Both the position numbers and the translations under genes were made by a program. Below the pieces are notes generated by a model. That model searched no databases. It saw only the letters and a list, made by a program, of their open reading frames with translations, and was not told the DNA's origin. DNA of 64,000 bases, taken from contig NZ_WRXO01000002.1 of assembly GCF_009758125.1 (NCBI RefSeq), positions 1,054,001 to 1,118,000 of the forward strand, in the 5' to 3' direction. This stretch comes from Chitinophaga oryziterrae (lineage in GTDB: Bacteria > Bacteroidota > Bacteroidia > Chitinophagales > Chitinophagaceae). This document shows, piece after piece, positions 58,892 through 64,000 of the stretch; within the stretch, counting starts at the first letter, position 1, and every line of letters begins with the position of its first letter.

Positions 58892-61777
58892 ATGTGTATG
58901 TGTAAGAAGTTTCTGTTTATCCCTTTACTGCTTTTTTGTGCAATAACAATGGCGCAATCATCCTTTAAGGTAGATGCTGATTCAGTAAAGTTTTTGAATG
59001 CTGAATTAGTGTTGAGAAATAAAACAAAAGATATAGCGGGTTACCTGTATAACACGGGTGATGGGAAAACCGTATTCAAAAAGATCGGGAAAGGAATACA
59101 GTTTCGTGTAGGCGCAGCAGATGCACCTGCCGCCGGGGATACCGTGTATCTGAATGCCGGGCTGGCAAATTATTATGTAAAAGTATTGCGGAACGGATTG
59201 TTACAATACCGGGATACTACACAGGGTGTGAAAGTAGATGATAATACCGGCAGGATAGTGTTTTACCCTGCGCTGCAAAATAATGATCAGATCTATATTG
59301 AGGCGCTTAGCGGTATGGACCTTTCACTGAACGGAGCATCTGCCAGCAGCTCACTACCCGCCAGTGCAGTATTCCGTCTTAACTCAGGGGTCGTAGATAA
59401 TGGTAACAAAACATTTACGTTAAGATGGGTTACAAATGCCAAAACATTATATATCAGTCCCAAAGTGGTAGGGATCGGCTCTTCCACTTTAGCAGGGTAT
59501 AACCTCACGGCTCCCGACCGGTTAGGCGATAAGATATCTGCCTGGTTAGCGAACAATACTTACGGTGCAGTATGGACAAACCTGGCTGTTGCGGGGTATT
59601 CTACCACAGATGTTTTACCTGTTCAGAACGGGGGTGTGTTAGGGCATAATATAGAAACAGCCCTGAGTCTGAATCCGGATTTTATATTCGTTTCGTTACC
59701 TACCAACGACCCTGCGGTAAATATCTCTGTTAACCAGAGTATTATTAACCTGAAAAAAGTGGACTCGCTGGCACTCACCAAAGGTGTACCTGTGTTTTTT
59801 GAAACAACGCAACCCCGTACCAGTTTTAATGCTACCCAACAGGGGATGCTGAAAGATCTGGCAGACAGTATAAGGCGTATATGGCCTACCCGGTATGTGG
59901 AAGGATTTAAGGATGTGGCAGACCCGGCTACAACCGCTGCTATCCTGCCGCAATACAATAATGGGGATGGGGTGCATCTGAACAGTGCGGGTAACCAGTT
60001 TATTGCGAATAGTCTTTTTGACAGATGGCTGAATTATTTCCAGGCCATCAGGAATGTAAAACGGTATATATTGGATTCTTCTGTCAATAATATAAGCTGG
60101 TCGCAGTTTGTGGTAGAGACAGAACCTAATATTGTAAAGAATGTGTATCCCCGCTTTAATCAGGGCAAACAATACTTTCGTGTGAAAGCGGAATTAAAGG
60201 ACGGGACTTATTCCGATTATTCAAACATAGCCATACTGGATGAAATAATAAACCCTACGCTACCCGGAGTGAATGATTATACTTACAGGTTACTGGTGGA
60301 TTTAGGTGGAGATGGTGTGAACACGCTGAATGGCTCTAATGCGCCGGATGGTAAACCTACCCCTTCTCCGGATGCTGCAGGTAAGTACTGGAACAACTGG
60401 TATGGGATAGGAGGGGTAACAGGTTTTGCTGATAAATCTGCTATTAGCCAGATAAAGACAACAACGAATGAGGCGACTAATATGAGTCTCCAGATCATTG
60501 GATTACCCCAGGGTACTTTTGGTACTTCTGATACGAAATCTATCAACTATAGTGGTTTTACGGTTGCCTCGGGAGATTATCCTTACCAGGCATTATATGA
60601 TAACATGTTCATTCATTCTTCTGTAAATCCTGATGGAATTACAATGAGGATAAAAGGACTTACCAAAACCAATACCTATTATATCAAATTATGGGGTGCA
60701 AGGTTAGATGATGCTGCTACTCCGCGTACTTTACAGGCTAAACTGAGTACAGAAACCTGGACAACAGCACAATCTGTAGAGACGAAGTATGCGACTACGG
60801 ATGCCCCCGATTATAATCGCGCTGTAACGTTCAATTATGTGACCGGCCTGGATTCTGTGGATATTAATCTTCGCGTGGGTGGTACCAGCACTTTTGCTCA
60901 TGTGAGCCTGGTAGATATCGGTGTAGTCGGTGCTTTGCCCTTACTTCCCCAGCTGAAATTAAGAGATACCACTACCACATTAAGCACCATGCAATTAACA
61001 GCTAATCCTGTCAATGGTGCCAGCATCGCTTCTTATCAGTGGACGCAGCTGTCCGGCCCTAATACGGCTACTATCAGCGCCAGCAACGGAACTGCGAGTA
61101 TCTCCGGACTTACCAATGGTACATTCGTATTCAGGGCTGCCGGAACAGGTACAGATGGGAAGGTGCTGAATGCAGATGCTACTGTAAAAGTGTATCCTGA
61201 TAATGGTGGTAAGAAAACACTGAGGGTGCACTTTAGTAAGACTATCGTAACAGGTATCCCGGGATGGTTTAACGTATACGGTTCTCCCGGTGGGGCGCAT
61301 ATTGCGATGACGGATACCATTACTAACTGGACAGTAGACAATGTGAGCGGGGATGCGACTTACTGGTCTCCTTATGCAGGTAACAGCTCTTCCAATACGG
61401 ATGGTTCTACAACCGGTAATAACAGTGGTATTGTTCCTGATATCGTATTGCAGGGTATCTGGTATAACTACAGTCTGAAATATGCGGTTAATATGGACAA
61501 CCTGTTAGTGAAAGGCTTGAACCCGGCGAAGACCTATACGATCAAACTGTATGCTTCACGTAACAATACTGCAACAGCGCCAAGATATGGATGCTGGAGA
61601 GTGAACGGAGGTAGTGAATTGTTACAGAATGCATTGAGTAATACAACCCTGGAAACTGTGGTGACCAGCGTTACGCCTGATGCCAGTGGTAATATCAAAT
61701 TGTCCGTACATGCGCCAACCAGTACATCTAACGGAAGTTTTTCTTACATCAATGCTTTAGTGGTTCAGGAGAACTGA
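58892..61777 (+). CDS. Large secreted SGNH/GDSL esterase with beta-sandwich modules
   Basis: A 961-residue exported protein (signal peptide about 1-21). The N-terminal domain (about 22-148) is shared with the small upstream protein. An SGNH-hydrolase domain (about 188-390) has block I VVGIGSSTLAG (Ser), block II NLAVAGYSTTD, block III SLPTNDP (Asn) and block V DGVHLNSAGN (Asp, His). Then come an FN3-like part, two jelly-roll-like domains (about 455-690 and 780-961) and a PKD/Ig-like domain between them (YQWTQLSGPN). It probably removes acyl groups from a polysaccharide or peptidoglycan outside the cell. No type IX C-terminal domain is visible. The next gene starts 21 bases after it. Confidence 0.82.
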   Translation: MCMCKKFLFIPLLLFCAITMAQSSFKVDADSVKFLNAELVLRNKTKDIAGYLYNTGDGKTVFKKIGKGIQFRVGAADAPAAGDTVYLNAGLANYYVKVLRNGLLQYRDTTQGVKVDDNTGRIVFYPALQNNDQIYIEALSGMDLSLNGASASSSLPASAVFRLNSGVVDNGNKTFTLRWVTNAKTLYISPKVVGIGSSTLAGYNLTAPDRLGDKISAWLANNTYGAVWTNLAVAGYSTTDVLPVQNGGVLGHNIETALSLNPDFIFVSLPTNDPAVNISVNQSIINLKKVDSLALTKGVPVFFETTQPRTSFNATQQGMLKDLADSIRRIWPTRYVEGFKDVADPATTAAILPQYNNGDGVHLNSAGNQFIANSLFDRWLNYFQAIRNVKRYILDSSVNNISWSQFVVETEPNIVKNVYPRFNQGKQYFRVKAELKDGTYSDYSNIAILDEIINPTLPGVNDYTYRLLVDLGGDGVNTLNGSNAPDGKPTPSPDAAGKYWNNWYGIGGVTGFADKSAISQIKTTTNEATNMSLQIIGLPQGTFGTSDTKSINYSGFTVASGDYPYQALYDNMFIHSSVNPDGITMRIKGLTKTNTYYIKLWGARLDDAATPRTLQAKLSTETWTTAQSVETKYATTDAPDYNRAVTFNYVTGLDSVDINLRVGGTSTFAHVSLVDIGVVGALPLLPQLKLRDTTTTLSTMQLTANPVNGASIASYQWTQLSGPNTATISASNGTASISGLTNGTFVFRAAGTGTDGKVLNADATVKVYPDNGGKKTLRVHFSKTIVTGIPGWFNVYGSPGGAHIAMTDTITNWTVDNVSGDATYWSPYAGNSSSNTDGSTTGNNSGIVPDIVLQGIWYNYSLKYAVNMDNLLVKGLNPAKTYTIKLYASRNNTATAPRYGCWRVNGGSELLQNALSNTTLETVVTSVTPDASGNIKLSVHAPTSTSNGSFSYINALVVQEN

Positions 61778-61798
61778 TTAATGAATTAACCCTATACT

Positions 61799-64000
61799 AT
61801 GTATAAGAATTGTAAAGCGGCCGGCTTGCTATTGTTTTGCCTGCTGTCCATTATGAGTGCCTATGCTATCACGACCGATAGCCTGCCTGTACCATTGAAA
61901 AATGCGGTGATGGATTCGCTGAATAAAAAATACGCGAACGTCCCGGGGCAATGGTTACCCGATTCGCTGCCTTTCAACCGTTTTGGGTTGAATGGGATGC
62001 AACAGGGGGCCCGTCAGGAATTTATGCAGTATATGCATGCGGGTAACAGCGCTGCCGGTATCGCAAAGATGCAGACCATGTTTCATGGATTGCAGGACAG
62101 CGCGAGAGGCGCCCGCTTCATTGATAACAAACTGAGAGGTTTTTACGCCCTTAAACCACAGGGCTCTTTAACATTACCCGGTTTACCGGAGAACAAGTTA
62201 AGAGGTATCTCCTGGCAAACCATTTACAGTGATACTACTGCTATGATGTCCGGCTGGTGGAATGAAGGGGTGGTCCAGGACCAGTTAACTGTTGGGAGTA
62301 TCCCTGTACAACTGAATTATTCCACCTTATCAGGTTATAATTCAGGGTTAAAGGATGCACACTTCCTTAAACTGGCTTTTGATAAGGATGCCTATATGCA
62401 GAAGGTCAACCAGCAGTTGCAAAAGACCTATAACCTCAATAAATACTTCCTGGATGATATTGATATCAAAAGCAGTATCAAATCCTATGCGACTTCTCAG
62501 TTAGCCGCCATGGACAGTGTGAAAGGGAAGGTCTCTGCAGATCAGCTGATCTACCTGGATAGCACTCAGTTGCGCAATGCAATGAAGGATGCACCGGCAG
62601 ATTACAACGAAAAAGTAATGTCGCTGAAACAGCAACTTGGAGGGGTGAAAGAGATGAATCAATTGTTGGGTGCGCAGAAAGATGCGCAGCATAATATTCA
62701 GTCGCTGGCAAGTCAGCCGGAGAATACGAGCCGTATGGCCGGCAATCTCCTTCACCTGAGTGCGCTGCAAAGTTTAATGATGAATATAAAGGAGTTGAAA
62801 GTAGGAAGCATTGGAGCGAACGCCAGTAAGGGAACAGTATCTGATTTATTCATGACAGGTGCTGCGGGCTCTTATCTGAAGAGTAACAAATTCATTATGC
62901 TGGCCATGGGTAAAAGCAATGAGCTAGGTGTGCAGGATGTAGGAATGCAATCTACAACACCCTCATACAGCATGCAGTTCCTGCGTTTAGGCCGTGGAGA
63001 TATCGGTAGTGGTCAGACACATTTCTCTACCCTGAATGCAAATGCAAAACCTCAGACCAATAATGGTTTCAATACAGCAGCTCTCAGTAAAAACATTTTT
63101 GTAGGATCTGTATCACAACAATGCAGCCTGGGAAGTTTAGGCACGATTGATATCGAATTGTCTAAATCCAGCGGGCAATACAGTAATGAGGCTGCGGCAG
63201 TCTCTAAATCTGCTGCCTCGCATTTCATGGATGATATCTGGGCAACGGCTTCCGTGGGACTCGCATACAATGGTGATATTAAAAAATACGGCTTAACCCA
63301 AAAGGTATACATGAACTACTCCGGACTAGGATATACCAACCCGGGCAGCCCATTCGGCAGCAGGGGTAGTTTACAATATGGTTTCATGGTAAAGCGCAGC
63401 TGGCTGCGTAACAAAGCGGTGGTAAGTCTGCGTACGGATATGAGGAACCTGGCAGTATCCCCGCTGACAGACAATAAGAGAAAAAGCCTGCAGTTTTCAC
63501 TGGACGGCCGTTACCGCCTTACACGTAAGCTCAGCTTCAGTATGAATATGCTGCAGAATACATTGCGTGAAAATGGTAATACGGCTTTCCTCAACAGGAA
63601 GATATCCTTCATGTCACAGGCAAACGGGAAGATGTATGGTCTGCCCTTCAGCAATAATTCTACGATAGGTATCCAGCAGTTAAACTATGTGGACCTGCAC
63701 AGCTTATTTGTGAACATAGGCAGCATGCACACTTTTATGGCAGGACCAGGAATGGTTGTGTTAAATGCCTTCTATAACCGGGATATTAAAAATGCAGCTG
63801 TTTACAACAACATGCTGAATGTTGATGGTGGATACCAGTACACTTTATGGAAAGTGTTATCCTGTGGCAGTTCACTCATCTATATGGATAGTAAAGACGT
63901 AGTGACACAGATAGGCTTACGCCAGCAGGTATCGGCGCAGTTCCTCAAACGCTGGAGCCTTGCTATTTCTGCTGATGGCCGGAAAAACCTGAAGAATACA
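61799..64000 (+). CDS. Large secreted protein, 3' end outside window
   Basis: The frame is open from ATG 61799 (MYKNCKAAGLLLFCLLS) to the window edge: 734 codons without a stop. A signal peptide spans about 1-24 (ending SAYA). The next 300 residues are helical (repeated Gln, Lys and Leu, e.g. KMQTMFHGLQDSARG). From about residue 350 on there are barrel-like strands (QYGFMVKRSWLRNKAVVSLRTDMR). It looks like a helical periplasmic domain joined to an outer-membrane barrel. I recognise no family. It lies 21 bases after the SGNH esterase gene and is probably in the same operon. Confidence 0.75.
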   Translation, partial: MYKNCKAAGLLLFCLLSIMSAYAITTDSLPVPLKNAVMDSLNKKYANVPGQWLPDSLPFNRFGLNGMQQGARQEFMQYMHAGNSAAGIAKMQTMFHGLQDSARGARFIDNKLRGFYALKPQGSLTLPGLPENKLRGISWQTIYSDTTAMMSGWWNEGVVQDQLTVGSIPVQLNYSTLSGYNSGLKDAHFLKLAFDKDAYMQKVNQQLQKTYNLNKYFLDDIDIKSSIKSYATSQLAAMDSVKGKVSADQLIYLDSTQLRNAMKDAPADYNEKVMSLKQQLGGVKEMNQLLGAQKDAQHNIQSLASQPENTSRMAGNLLHLSALQSLMMNIKELKVGSIGANASKGTVSDLFMTGAAGSYLKSNKFIMLAMGKSNELGVQDVGMQSTTPSYSMQFLRLGRGDIGSGQTHFSTLNANAKPQTNNGFNTAALSKNIFVGSVSQQCSLGSLGTIDIELSKSSGQYSNEAAAVSKSAASHFMDDIWATASVGLAYNGDIKKYGLTQKVYMNYSGLGYTNPGSPFGSRGSLQYGFMVKRSWLRNKAVVSLRTDMRNLAVSPLTDNKRKSLQFSLDGRYRLTRKLSFSMNMLQNTLRENGNTAFLNRKISFMSQANGKMYGLPFSNNSTIGIQQLNYVDLHSLFVNIGSMHTFMAGPGMVVLNAFYNRDIKNAAVYNNMLNVDGGYQYTLWKVLSCGSSLIYMDSKDVVTQIGLRQQVSAQFLKRWSLAISADGRKNLKNT

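Overview
The window reads as a chromosomal segment of a Bacteroidota bacterium, most likely of the Chitinophaga type. The signs are a Bacteroidota-specific type VI secretion system (subtype iii: TssN and TssO present, no TssJ/L/M), a TonB-dependent receptor with an N-terminal carboxypeptidase-like domain, a surface protein with a gliding-motility/type IX C-terminal domain followed by PorP/SprF and PorE-like genes, a histidine kinase with a Reg_prop/Y_Y_Y sensor, an HU-CCDC81/SPOR-like protein, and promoters of the Bacteroidota form (TTG, about 19-21 bases, TAnnTTTG) with few Shine-Dalgarno sites. This assignment is an inference from gene content.

Layout. 1-12.7 kb is a T6SSiii locus: tssH (5' end outside the window), tssB, tssC; a TraN (DUF4138)-like secreted protein; a lytic transglycosylase ending in a TraM/VirB10-like domain; then tssF, tssE and a PKD membrane protein on the minus strand; then tssG, tssN, tssK, tssO and a separately transcribed hcp. 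12.7-26.8 kb is mostly metabolic: YceI, a DoxX-like protein, a Crp/Fnr regulator coupled to coaA, an aldehyde dehydrogenase, a TonB receptor, pfkA-pyk, a prolyl oligopeptidase, an SDR sugar reductase and an HU/SPOR protein. 26.9-31.7 kb is an envelope operon of a large TPR protein and a beta-barrel. 31.9-33.3 kb holds a probable toxin-antitoxin-chaperone operon (toxin, HTH antitoxin, SecB-like chaperone). 33.5-36.5 kb has a His/Asp/Pro-repeat lipoprotein, an ECF sigma factor with a partner membrane protein, and a DoxX protein. 36.6-47.5 kb is a signalling/adhesion block: a large histidine kinase convergent with a LuxR-type response regulator, divergent from an adhesin, SprF-like and PorE-like cassette, with an inverted-repeat operator candidate between the divergent promoters. 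47.7-57.6 kb is housekeeping and accessory: a thioesterase, cinA, a 2-oxoacid dehydrogenase E2, an RRM RNA-binding protein, DUF4230, a DUF985 cupin, an AraC regulator and an S9 peptidase. 58.4-64 kb holds a small secreted protein, a large SGNH esterase sharing its N-terminal domain, and a large secreted protein that runs off the end.

The most notable points are: (1) two proteins resembling the VirB9/VirB10-type outer-membrane core of Bacteroidota conjugation machines (TraN-like, and TraM-like fused to a lytic transglycosylase) inside a T6SSiii locus whose tssQ and tssR are not in view; (2) the probable toxin-antitoxin-SecB module; (3) a composite palindromic intergenic repeat (units A, B, B', A') found at both 2.85 kb and 50.9 kb; (4) the inverted-repeat cluster between the response-regulator gene and the adhesin operon.
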